A stretch of 14,366 nt of DNA from Chloroflexota bacterium (GTDB lineage: Bacteria; Chloroflexota; Limnocylindria; P2-11E), in assembly GCA_005883775.1 (NCBI GenBank), contig VBEU01000054.1, positions 1 to 14,366 of the forward strand, in the 5' to 3' direction. The notes under the pieces were generated by a model. That model saw only the letters and a program-made list of their open reading frames with translations. It was not told the DNA's origin and did not search any database. Both the position numbers and the translations under genes were made by a program. Shown here piece after piece: positions 6,958 through 13,967 of the stretch (the first letter of the stretch is position 1; every line of letters starts with the position of its first letter).

Positions 6958-8354
6958 TGAAAGGAAGGATCGATCTCTACGTCGGCGCCGTGGCTTTCGC
7001 GGGCTTCATCGCGCTCCTGGCGGCATCGCGCACCCAACGGATCGACGTGCTTGATCCGATCATGATCGTGGTCCTCGTCGGTCTCGCCTGCCTGGCCCAG
7101 CGTGTCCCCGTCTTCCTTTTCCGCTCGAGCGCGATCTCCGTTTCGTTCGCGGCGGTCATCGCCGCCTACGTCCTGTACGGGACTGGCGCCGCGGTGTGGG
7201 TCAGCCTCGCACAGGCCCTCGTGAACTCGATCACGCCGCGCCGCAAGCCGCTGCGCAAGGCTGCGTTCAACTTCGGCTCGTTCGCACTCTCCGCATTCGC
7301 CGCCGGCGAGCTCTACCGCCTCACGGGCGGAATGACGCCCCCGGGTGCGATCGCACCGACGCTCGTATCCGTCGCCGTCTCGGCGGCCGCCTACTTTCTC
7401 GTGAGCACGTCGCTCACCTCCGTCGCGATCGCGATGTCCGAGGCGCAGAACGTCGTTGCCGTGTGGCGCACGAACTACAGCTGGATGCCGGTCAACTTCG
7501 GCGCCACCGCGGTGCAGGGTGCGGCACTCGCGCTCGCGTACCAGGCGCTCGGGCTCTTCGGTGTATTCGTCTTCACCGTGCCGCTCGGAGTCGCTTGGTA
7601 CTCGTTCCGTCTGTACATGGCCAAGTCGACCGAGGTGCGCCAGCGGAATGAGGAGCTGAGCACCGTCAACGAGCTGCTGCGTCAGACGAACGACCGTCTC
7701 GAGCAATCTCACGTCTCCGTGATCGGCGCTCTCATCGGCGCGCTCGAGGCGAAGGAGTCACACCTTTCCGGTCACGCCGCGACGACCATGCACTACTCCG
7801 TCGAGGTCGGCCGCAAGCTGGGCCTCGGCGCCGACGAGATCGCCGCGATCAAGCTGGGCGCGCTCTTTCACGACGTTGGCAAGATCGGCGTTCCCGAGTC
7901 GCTCCTGTCGAAGCCGGCCGAGCTCACCGACGAGGAGTGGGTCGAGATGCGGGCCCACCCGACCATCGGCGCGAGCCTGCTCGGCAACGTGCCGATGCTC
8001 GAACGGATCCGTCCGCTCGTTCTCGCGCACCACGAGAACTTCGACGGGACCGGCTACCCGTACGGCCTCAAGGGAAGCGAGATCCCGCTCGCCGCGCAGA
8101 TCATCTCGGTCGCCGACGCCTACGACGCCATGACGAGCGAGCGCCCCTATCGCATCGCGCTCCGATCAAAGCACGCACTCCGCGAGCTTCGCGCCAACGC
8201 CGGGACCCAGTTCAACCCTGTCGTCGTCGAGGCATTCATCCAGGTGTGCATCGAGGAGCGCCGACGCAGAGCACGCGGCAAGGAAACCGTTCAACCGCAC
8301 CAGCACGAGCACATGTACCAGCAAGCGCTCGAGGCCGTGAAGGTCGCGAGCTAA
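6957..8354 (+). CDS. Membrane-bound HD-GYP protein (predicted c-di-GMP phosphodiesterase)
   Basis: The protein has 465 aa. The first 210 residues contain about six hydrophobic helices, forming a membrane sensor similar in layout to MASE-type modules but not one I can name. A charged, probably coiled-coil linker follows (about 213-245, VRQRNEELSTVNELLRQ). The C-terminal HD-GYP domain (about 245-440) has the SGH metal ligand, HDVGKIGVP with His305-Asp306, HHENFDGTGYP with Gly366-Tyr367-Pro368, and ADAYDAMTSERPYR. HD-GYP enzymes hydrolyse cyclic di-GMP (sometimes other cyclic dinucleotides) using a di- or tri-iron centre. The intact motif set argues for activity. The start is ATG 6957, overlapping the protease TGA (TGATG), with GGGAG at 6945-6949 as likely RBS. 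Coupling to an extracellular protease suggests that envelope state and second-messenger level are linked. Confidence 0.93.
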   Translation: MKGRIDLYVGAVAFAGFIALLAASRTQRIDVLDPIMIVVLVGLACLAQRVPVFLFRSSAISVSFAAVIAAYVLYGTGAAVWVSLAQALVNSITPRRKPLRKAAFNFGSFALSAFAAGELYRLTGGMTPPGAIAPTLVSVAVSAAAYFLVSTSLTSVAIAMSEAQNVVAVWRTNYSWMPVNFGATAVQGAALALAYQALGLFGVFVFTVPLGVAWYSFRLYMAKSTEVRQRNEELSTVNELLRQTNDRLEQSHVSVIGALIGALEAKESHLSGHAATTMHYSVEVGRKLGLGADEIAAIKLGALFHDVGKIGVPESLLSKPAELTDEEWVEMRAHPTIGASLLGNVPMLERIRPLVLAHHENFDGTGYPYGLKGSEIPLAAQIISVADAYDAMTSERPYRIALRSKHALRELRANAGTQFNPVVVEAFIQVCIEERRRRARGKETVQPHQHEHMYQQALEAVKVAS

Positions 8355-8357
8355 ACC

Positions 8358-8363
8358 GGAGGG
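8358..8363 (+). promoter_or_regulatory. Ribosome binding site of the SW peptide gene
   Basis: GGAGGG with a 6-nt spacer precedes ATG 8370. This near-consensus site lies directly after the HD-GYP stop and is the main support that the short downstream frame is translated. Confidence 0.75.
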
Positions 8364-8369
8364 ATAGAG

Positions 8370-8555
8370 ATGCGAAAGCTGAAGACGATCCTCGTCGCGT
8401 TCGTGATGGTCGCGTCCCTGTACGCGGCAGCCGGAACGGCATGGGCGCGGAGCGACGAGCTCCAACGCGGCACATCGTGGACGGACGCGGGCGATGTAAC
8501 GGGGTCGGACGCGGACCTCGGCATCAGCTGGGAGCTGTTCAGCTTCGCGTTCTAG
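8370..8555 (+). CDS. 61-aa secreted peptide with SW motifs, last gene of the protease cassette
   Basis: This short protein has a textbook Sec signal peptide: basic MRKLK, a hydrophobic core to about residue 22, and an AWA cleavage site at residues 24-26. The predicted mature peptide is about 35 residues, acidic and free of Cys. It contains GTSWTD (about 34-39) and GISWEL (about 51-56) and ends in the hydrophobic FSFAF. GISWE is the same pattern as the pentads at the protease C-terminus (ISWEG, VSWEG). It starts 15 nt after the HD-GYP gene with a near-perfect RBS, so it is very likely co-transcribed. I know of no named family. It could be a substrate, pheromone-like signal, surface partner or inhibitor of the protease; none of these is demonstrated. 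Its stop shares CTAG with the opposing HAD gene. Confidence 0.75.
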   Translation: MRKLKTILVAFVMVASLYAAAGTAWARSDELQRGTSWTDAGDVTGSDADLGISWELFSFAF

Positions 8556-9442
8556 CTTCCGGCGAACTCGGGCAGCCCGAAGAGCTCCTCCAGCGAGTGG
8601 ATCACGCGGTCGGGTACCGCTTCGCCCGAAGCCGTGTCGAGCGCGTTCCTCTCGGTCAATCCTGTCGTGATCAGCACCCCGGCGGCGCCCACGCGGTGCG
8701 CCGCCACCATGTCGTAGTCGGTCGAGTCGCCCACGACGACGACGCGCTCGCGTGCCTCCCGCCTCCCCGCCCTCCGGATCGCTTCCTGAAAGAGGAATGG
8801 TTCGGGCTTGCCGACGCAGACCGCCTTCGCACCGGTCGCGACCTCGATTGCGGCGACGATGGTCCCTGCGCCCGGCAGGAGCCGTCCCTCCACGGGGTAC
8901 GCCCGGTCGCGGTTCGTGCAGACGAACTCGGCCCCGGCGAGGATGGCGCGCTGTGCTTCGGCGATCTTGGGGTAGGTCAGATGTAGGTCGAGGCCGACGA
9001 CGACCGCATCCGGCGCGGGCGGAAGGTCGAGAGAGACGAGGTAGCGGCGCATGGCGCCTGGGTCGACGCCATCGGCGGCCGCCTCGGGGGGAGGATGGAG
9101 GCCCGGAAGGGAATCGGCGTCGCGTACCGCGATCCCGACGGCGCGGATCTCTTCACGCAGCCCATCTGCCCCGATGACAAGAACGTCGTTCGGCTTCGGA
9201 CGGCGACGCTCCAGGTAGTGCGCCGTGGCGTAGCCGCTCGTGACGATGTGATCGAGGTCACCGCCCAGGCCAAGCTGCTGCAGACGGCCGAGGTAATCGA
9301 GCCTCGTCGCGGTGGAGTTGTTCGTCGCAAAGAACACATCCCAGCTCGCACGTCGCAGGCGGTCCAATGCCTCGCGCGCGTACGGGAGCACCTGCGCGCC
9401 GCGATAGAGCACCCCGTCCATGTCGAAGATCACGATTGGCAT
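8552..9442 (-). CDS. HAD-IIA family phosphatase (NagD / p-nitrophenylphosphatase-like)
   Basis: This 296-aa cytoplasmic HAD hydrolase has all four motifs: motif I DMDGVLYRG (nucleophile Asp7, acid/base Asp9), motif II TNNS (40-43, the HAD-IIA signature), motif III Lys212 in GKPEPF, and motif IV GDSTDYD (238-244). The large cap between motifs II and III is typical of subfamily IIA. Related enzymes dephosphorylate nucleoside monophosphates, phosphoglycolate or pNPP, so the substrate cannot be assigned here. The start is ATG 9442, 22 bp downstream of the lipoprotein gene's stop and with only a weak SD, so it is probably the last gene of the minus-strand operon. Its stop codon overlaps that of the SW peptide gene, leaving no room for a separate terminator between the convergent units. 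Confidence 0.92.
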   Translation of the reverse strand: MPIVIFDMDGVLYRGAQVLPYAREALDRLRRASWDVFFATNNSTATRLDYLGRLQQLGLGGDLDHIVTSGYATAHYLERRRPKPNDVLVIGADGLREEIRAVGIAVRDADSLPGLHPPPEAAADGVDPGAMRRYLVSLDLPPAPDAVVVGLDLHLTYPKIAEAQRAILAGAEFVCTNRDRAYPVEGRLLPGAGTIVAAIEVATGAKAVCVGKPEPFLFQEAIRRAGRREARERVVVVGDSTDYDMVAAHRVGAAGVLITTGLTERNALDTASGEAVPDRVIHSLEELFGLPEFAGS

Positions 9443-9464
9443 CGCGCGACAGCCTAGCGGCGGG

Positions 9465-11207
9465 CTACGGCACTCCGCGGTAGTAGACCAGGTACATCAC
9501 GCCGTGCAGCGGGATCACTCTTCCCCGGTATGAGAACGAGCCAGGACTGACGATGACCGTCTCCACGCGACCGCTCGGGAACCGGAAGACGAGGGTCGCG
9601 GGCGGCTCGCCGGCAGGCTCCGGGGATTGCGGGTCTCCCGGTTCGGCGTTCAGCGCGCGCACGAGCGACGCTTTCCAGCGGCTGATGTCCTCGAGGTCGA
9701 AATAACCAGGCTGCTCGAAGCTCACTTTCTCGGCCAGGAAGAGCGAGCGCGGATCCTCGACGCCGAGCGCCGGCGCCGGAAGCCACCGCCGCGCGAGATC
9801 GTCGAGCGTTCCGTCATGGACGAACGCAGCGATCCGCCTCTGCCCCTCCCCGAGCGAGCCGTAGTCGTCCCCGTGCAGGCGGATGACCACATCGCCGAGG
9901 ACGATCTCGTACATGGGAAAAGGAAACTCGAGCATGAAGGGAAGCTCGCCTTCGGAGACGCTGAAGCCTTTGGAGAGCGAGGCGCGAAGCTCGGCGATCT
10001 CGGCGGCGGTGAGCGCTCGCTGGACGCCCGGCAGATCCGCAATGCGTACGGTCGCCCCGCGGGAGGCGAGCTCGGACAGACGCGCCGGTGCTGCCAGTGA
10101 GTACGCGGCGAGCTGCTCGTAGACGGTCGCCGGACCGAGGTAGATCTTGCCATCCGTGAAAAGCAGACCGCCGCTGACCACCACCTCTATCCTCGATCCA
10201 TCGTTCCAGCGCGCGACCAATAACGGCTCCTGGGGCGCCACCGCGAGATCGGTGCGTTCCTTCACGAGCGAGGCGAGCCACCAGACCGCCGTCCGTGATC
10301 GCGCGTCGAGATCGATGCTGCCGGCGCCGGCGAGCGTTGCGGTCAAGCGATCGGGCACGGGCCGCCCGAACGCAACGGGCGCGGTCGCTGGGACGGTGGA
10401 CGATGACGGACCTGGTGCGGCGGACGGCGCAAGCACCGCGTACACGTAGACGGAGCCGACCCCACCGTAGTCGGCAGCAAGCTCGAAGAGGGCGCCGTCC
10501 GCCCGCGCGTAGGCGTCGATCAGCTTCTCGGGAGCCGGCTCGACCGCGTACGCGAGTACGCCGCGTCCCAGATCCACGCGTTCGTAGAGCGAGTTCGGGC
10601 CCTGGCCGACGGATGTGTACCGGTAGTCGAGCTTGGCCGCGTCGGTCCCGAACGTGTCGTGCGTCGGGGACGGCTGCGGCGTCGTTCGGCGACGTGGATA
10701 GATCGAGCCAGCGTCTGTCGACGTCGCCCGGAGGAGTGCGCCCGTCGCGGCATCGATCACGTACTCGATCGTGCCCGAAAGGTAGGACCCCGCCCGGAGG
10801 TAGAGCCGGTCCCGATCCACGAGCAGGGCGTCGGCTTCCTGCTCGACGTAGGGCAGCGAGATCGCGCGCTCGAACTTTCCGCCGGTGTACACCACGACCC
10901 GCAGGCGCGCCCGGTCCCAGATGTAGATGCGGTCGTTCTCATCGACCGCGAGCGACCTGGGCCCGCGCGGGGTGACGCCACCAATGCGGGTGGCCGTGAC
11001 GCCGAGCCCGTCGAATGTCGGCGGGGCGTACGGGATCGAGAGCAGGAGCCGTGGCGTCTCCTCGCGCGCGACGATCGGCGGTGGCGAAGCAGACGGCGGC
11101 GTCACGCTCGCGGTGGGGATCGGGCTTGGGATCGGCGTCGGGGAGGGCGCGACGGCAGCTTCGCACGCCACGAGGGCCGCCGCGAGGACGAGACCGATCC
11201 GGCGCAT
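9465..11207 (-). CDS. Large lipoprotein of unknown function, beta-propeller-like
   Basis: Starting at ATG 11207 the protein has 580 aa. It begins MRRIGLVLAAALVAC, a lipoprotein signal with lipobox LVAC and acylated Cys15. A Pro/Ser/Thr-rich linker follows (about 20-50, SPTPIPSPIPTASVTPPS), which would carry the domain away from the membrane. The body has strand-rich segments such as PRSLAVDENDRIYIWD and ADALLVDRDRLYLR, resembling NHL/beta-propeller blades, and a second Pro-rich insert (AAPGPSSSTVPATAPV). The family is not recognised. The same frame stays open to a GTG/ATG-type start at 11303, but that would run into the upstream Nudix remnant and bury the signal peptide inside the protein, so I prefer 11207, although its SD is weak. 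It sits upstream of the HAD gene in the same unit. Confidence 0.82.
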   Translation of the reverse strand: MRRIGLVLAAALVACEAAVAPSPTPIPSPIPTASVTPPSASPPPIVAREETPRLLLSIPYAPPTFDGLGVTATRIGGVTPRGPRSLAVDENDRIYIWDRARLRVVVYTGGKFERAISLPYVEQEADALLVDRDRLYLRAGSYLSGTIEYVIDAATGALLRATSTDAGSIYPRRRTTPQPSPTHDTFGTDAAKLDYRYTSVGQGPNSLYERVDLGRGVLAYAVEPAPEKLIDAYARADGALFELAADYGGVGSVYVYAVLAPSAAPGPSSSTVPATAPVAFGRPVPDRLTATLAGAGSIDLDARSRTAVWWLASLVKERTDLAVAPQEPLLVARWNDGSRIEVVVSGGLLFTDGKIYLGPATVYEQLAAYSLAAPARLSELASRGATVRIADLPGVQRALTAAEIAELRASLSKGFSVSEGELPFMLEFPFPMYEIVLGDVVIRLHGDDYGSLGEGQRRIAAFVHDGTLDDLARRWLPAPALGVEDPRSLFLAEKVSFEQPGYFDLEDISRWKASLVRALNAEPGDPQSPEPAGEPPATLVFRFPSGRVETVIVSPGSFSYRGRVIPLHGVMYLVYYRGVP

Positions 11208-11280
11208 GCGGCTCAGTCTGACGATCGCGATGGCGGGCGCGCGTATGAGTTCGCCGTCCCGCTCGTACGAGTTGGTGTCT

Positions 11281-11555
11281 CTATCGCAGCCAGACGCGCG
11301 CACCGATGACCGTGACCGCAGCCCGGCGTTCGGCGAACGCGTCGTCGATCCGCCTGATCGTGAAATCGCTTACCGGACGCGGAAGGGTATCGCGCAGGAA
11401 CCGGCCGATCTCGGTGATCGACGCGCGGTCTCCTCCGCGGACTCACCTGCCTGACCGCGACCTCCCGGCAGCTCCCAGTTCCGCTCGCCGTAGGCGTGTT
11501 TCACGAGCAGCGCGCGATGACGATCGTCGACGACGACCGTCGCGGCTCCGAGCAT
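11281..11555 (-). pseudogene. Nudix hydrolase remnant with internal deletion and frameshift
   Basis: From ATG 11555 the frame gives a normal Nudix N-terminus: MLGAATVVVDD, then LLVKHAYGERNWELPGG and the first half of the Nudix box, GESAEETARR. It then loses the essential REXXEE half and becomes low-complexity before stopping (61 codons in all). In another frame the sequence immediately continues as ITEIGRFLRDTLPRPVSDF and TIRRIDDAFAERRAAVTVIG, ending at TAG 11281-11283. That is a typical Nudix C-terminal strand-helix end, and it has no start codon of its own. The simplest reading is a deletion of roughly 40-60 codons with loss of frame. It was coupled to the LigT-like gene by a TAATG overlap. 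The short 61-aa product would lack the catalytic glutamates. An assembly error is an alternative. Confidence 0.7.
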
Positions 11556-12058
11556 TAGATCGCGACCCGGTCGAGGATGTCGTACGTCGAAGCGTCCACG
11601 ATCCGAGAGACGATGAGCTCGTCGGCCGTGAACAGCTCAAGTGGAAGGCCCCAGCGCGACTGATCGAGAGACCCGTGGCGGTCGACCCGCTCCAACACGG
11701 TCACGGTCATCGACCGGTCGTCGCCATACAACGACCGGAGGCCCGCTGTATGGATCGCGGACCGGAGAGCGTCGGTCTCGCGTCGGAGCGACTCGTTGTG
11801 GGCCACCTGGAGCTTCAGCACGTCGCCGCCACGGTAGGGCGACGGAGTGATGAAGAGCTTCTCGCCTCGGACCGCGACCGGCCGCCCCCGCGGCGCATAC
11901 TCGCGCACCGCCGCTACCAGACCACGCCCATCTTCTCCGTCGGTGCGCTCAAGGGTGACGTGTAGCGGCTCGACGATCCGTCCGCCGAACTCGGCGCGCA
12001 TCCGGGCGAGGAGGTCTCGCACAGAATTCGCGAGCGGTCGGGACGCTGCGAAGAGCAC
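11555..12058 (-). CDS. LigT-like 2H phosphoesterase / 2'-5' RNA ligase family protein, one HxT motif altered
   Basis: This 167-aa protein has the 2H phosphoesterase layout. The first motif, EPLHVTLER, with H33-V34-T35, is intact. At the place of the second HxT the sequence reads SMTVTVLERV, with Thr118-Val119-Thr120, so the catalytic His appears replaced by Thr. 2H enzymes open cyclic phosphodiesters (e.g. 2',3'-cyclic ends, ADP-ribose cyclic phosphate) using both His residues. This protein may therefore be inactive, a binding protein or a divergent subtype. The start is GTG 12058, giving LFAASRPLANSVRDLL as expected near a LigT N-terminus; the RBS is poor. The stop TAA overlaps the ATG of the Nudix remnant, a pairing that suggests both once acted on RNA or nucleotide ends. 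Confidence 0.72.
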   Translation of the reverse strand: MLFAASRPLANSVRDLLARMRAEFGGRIVEPLHVTLERTDGEDGRGLVAAVREYAPRGRPVAVRGEKLFITPSPYRGGDVLKLQVAHNESLRRETDALRSAIHTAGLRSLYGDDRSMTVTVLERVDRHGSLDQSRWGLPLELFTADELIVSRIVDASTYDILDRVAI

Positions 12059-12166
12059 ACAGATATCGCCAGACCGCCCCGGCCGAATGCTAGATGGCGG
12101 CTCGATAGAGCGCCTCGATCCAAGCCGCCGTCACGCGCCGGAGTTTAGGGGCGCGCGGCGTCAGGA

Positions 12167-12409
12167 TTACGGTCGCGGTCGTCCACTCGTGTCGATCGCG
12201 CCGCCCGCGTTCGGCGGTGTTCCACGGCGCACCGCTTTCGTCCCACGCCTCCGATAAGCGCGCCAGGCTCGGCCTGTGACGGAATCGCTGTGTCGCTCCT
12301 CTACGAAAGTGTCGACACGCGTAAGCAACAGAGCGAGGAGCGCCGCTGCGAGCACGCGCCACAGTGTGAACGCGAGTAAGCGGACGCAACCGCCGAGACA
12401 GCAGCCCAC
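12167..12409 (-). CDS. Doubtful small membrane protein, possibly decayed
   Basis: From GTG 12409, 3 nt after the larA-like stop, 80 codons are open. Residues about 9-30 (VRLLAFTLWRVLAAALLALL) form a good transmembrane helix, followed by a charged segment, RVDTFVEERH, and an Arg-rich tail. The position suggests coupling to larA, but no RBS is seen. Over the second half, another minus-strand frame ending at 12090 has a better GC third-position bias and reads plausibly as protein (WTTATVILTPRAPKL, AAWIEALYRAAI). The interval may therefore be a frameshifted small gene rather than a clean 80-aa protein. No family is recognised. Confidence 0.35.
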   Translation of the reverse strand: MGCCLGGCVRLLAFTLWRVLAAALLALLLTRVDTFVEERHSDSVTGRAWRAYRRRGTKAVRRGTPPNAGGAIDTSGRPRP

Positions 12410-12412
12410 GGG

Positions 12413-13750
12413 TTATGCCGCGATGCCGGATTGAATGACTGGCAACGTGTGCAACGCACGAGGTACGAGCAAGACGGATGCCCTCGCGGGCCGACCGATG
12501 TGCTCGTAGGCGATATCGAGACCCTCCTCGACGTCGACGGCAGCGCGGAGCTTCGCGAGGCGCACGACCTCCGGTGCCTCCGAGGCGGCGACGATGACCT
12601 GACACCACTGGAGCGTGAGCGCGACCATCACGGCGCGCTGCTCGCCACCCGCAAAGTGTCGACGCGCCTCCTCGACCACCTCGGCCGGCGAGGACGCGCG
12701 CTCGAGCGCGGCGAGAAAGCGCTGCTCGCCCGGGCCTTCGCCCGCACCCTCTTCGAGGCGCGCGGGGATCACGATCGCACCGCCCTCGCGAACGACCGGC
12801 GTCGGCGCGAAGCGGAGATACGTGGCGGCTCGCGAAGCCTGGTACAGATTTGTGTCCTTCGGATGTCCAACGCCCGCGATAACGATGTCGTACTGCCTCG
12901 CGATCGGCCGTGTGTACAGAGCCGCCGCCTTCGCGGCGAGATCGGCGAGGACCGCGTCGGGATCGCCGGCCGCGACCGCGACGATGCGCTCGCGATCGTC
13001 CGTGACGACGTTCAGGCAGAAACGCAGACCGGCGCGACGCGCGATCTCGCGGACCGTCTCGTGGAAGGGATTGCCCTCGATCTTCGCGAGCCGAACCCCG
13101 GGATCCTCGAGGAAGCGCATTCCGTGCGTCGCCGTGATCACCGGCTCGCCGGCGCAGCCGATCGCGACTGTCTTCCGACCGCCGGAGTAGCCCGCGTACT
13201 GATGCGGCTCGACGATACCCGTCGCCACGACCAGGTCAGCGTCTTTCACAAGCTTTTGCGTGAAGCCCGGGACGCCGTACGGCGGGATCGTCCCGAGGTC
13301 GGCCCACATCGCGGGATCACGTCCGTCGGAATCGACGACGCGCACTCGGTCGACAACCGAGCCGAGCTTCTCGCGCTTCTCAGCGTCCGTCGTCGCGCGG
13401 TGGAGCCCGATCGCCACGATCACGGTGATCTGCGCGTCGGGGATGCCGCCGGCGTTCAGTTCATCGAGGAGCGGCGGAACCAGGACCGCATCGGGGGAGG
13501 CACGCGTCAAGTCGGTCACCGCGATGACTGCACGCGCGCTCTTGGCTTTGGTTACGGCCTCCGTGGCGAGTTGCCGAAGGCGCGATCCGCCGAGCGGCGA
13601 GGCGAGCCGCCGGGCAGTCTCCTCCGCAAGATCGGCGACCGGCGTAGCCGTGGCTGACTCGACCACATCGAGGTCGAACCACGGCTGCAGCATGAATTCG
13701 AGCTCGCCCTCGCTGTACGGGACGGCGAGATACCGAGGACGATCGGCCAC
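12413..13750 (-). CDS. LarA-family nickel-pincer racemase (lactate racemase-like)
   Basis: This 445-aa cytoplasmic protein has LarA (DUF2088) architecture. The key residues are present at a constant +9 offset from Lactobacillus plantarum LarA: His117 in AIGLHR (LarA His108), His183 in EPHQYAGYSGGRK (His174), Lys193 in the same motif (Lys184, which tethers the nickel-pincer nucleotide) and His209 in THGMRF (His200, a nickel ligand). An Asp-x-x-Arg pair (VTDLTR, 80-83) matches the substrate-carboxylate region. LarA homologues racemise or epimerise 2-hydroxy acids, and substrates vary (lactate, malate, phenyllactate, sugar acids), so lactate is only one possibility. The cofactor genes larB, larC and larE are not in the window. 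The start is GTG 13750, 25 bp after the small membrane gene; the RBS is weak. Confidence 0.9.
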   Translation of the reverse strand: MADRPRYLAVPYSEGELEFMLQPWFDLDVVESATATPVADLAEETARRLASPLGGSRLRQLATEAVTKAKSARAVIAVTDLTRASPDAVLVPPLLDELNAGGIPDAQITVIVAIGLHRATTDAEKREKLGSVVDRVRVVDSDGRDPAMWADLGTIPPYGVPGFTQKLVKDADLVVATGIVEPHQYAGYSGGRKTVAIGCAGEPVITATHGMRFLEDPGVRLAKIEGNPFHETVREIARRAGLRFCLNVVTDDRERIVAVAAGDPDAVLADLAAKAAALYTRPIARQYDIVIAGVGHPKDTNLYQASRAATYLRFAPTPVVREGGAIVIPARLEEGAGEGPGEQRFLAALERASSPAEVVEEARRHFAGGEQRAVMVALTLQWCQVIVAASEAPEVVRLAKLRAAVDVEEGLDIAYEHIGRPARASVLLVPRALHTLPVIQSGIAA

Positions 13751-13775
13751 GGCTAGAGCCTAGCCGCGGCTCGGG

Positions 13776-13964
13776 CTAGAGGATTCGGAGCAAACGGAGG
13801 ATCACCAGGACGACCACGATCACGAGCAACAGGTGGACCACGTTACCGGAGTACCAGGTCCCCGTGGTGGTCGCCGGTCCGGTCGCGTAGAACCGCCCTC
13901 GGCCGAAATATCCGAGGAGCCAGAGAATGACCAGGATGATGATGAGCAGCTCGATCAGGCCCAC
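13776..13964 (-). CDS. Small lmo0937-like two-helix membrane protein
   Basis: From GTG 13964 the product is 62 aa: MGLIELLIIILVILWLLGYF (helix 1), a short polar loop with GRGRFYATGPATTTGTWYSG, then NVVHLLLVIVVVLVILRLLR (helix 2). The pattern 'LWLLG ... hLLLVIvvvlvilRLL' resembles lmo0937/DUF5670-type membrane peptides, usually about 45-60 aa, whose function is unknown and which often appear in stress regulons. The start is chosen for a perfect AAGGAGGT at 13971-13978 with 6 nt spacing; longer frames to 14039 would have no such site. It is the first gene of the minus-strand unit and starts back to back with the DNA ligase gene. Confidence 0.82.
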   Translation of the reverse strand: MGLIELLIIILVILWLLGYFGRGRFYATGPATTTGTWYSGNVVHLLLVIVVVLVILRLLRIL

Positions 13965-13967
13965 GTG
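13962..13967. promoter_or_regulatory. CACGTG palindrome holding two opposite GTG start codons
   Basis: GTG at 13965-13967 (plus, DNA ligase) and GTG at 13964-13962 (minus, membrane protein) are directly adjacent. The Shine-Dalgarno of the minus gene (13971-13978) lies within ligase codons 3-5. Each promoter must therefore overlap the other gene's coding region, or one gene is leaderless. Confidence 0.7.

Noticed and set aside
11208..11303. N-terminal extension of the lipoprotein to a start at 11303
   Set aside because: It would place the lipobox signal peptide at residues 33-47, internal to the protein, and overlap the end of the Nudix remnant; the extension looks like noncoding translation.
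12431..13657. 408-codon plus-strand frame opposite the LarA gene
   Set aside because: The composition is Arg/Asp/Gly-rich without domains, and the minus strand encodes a LarA protein with all key residues.
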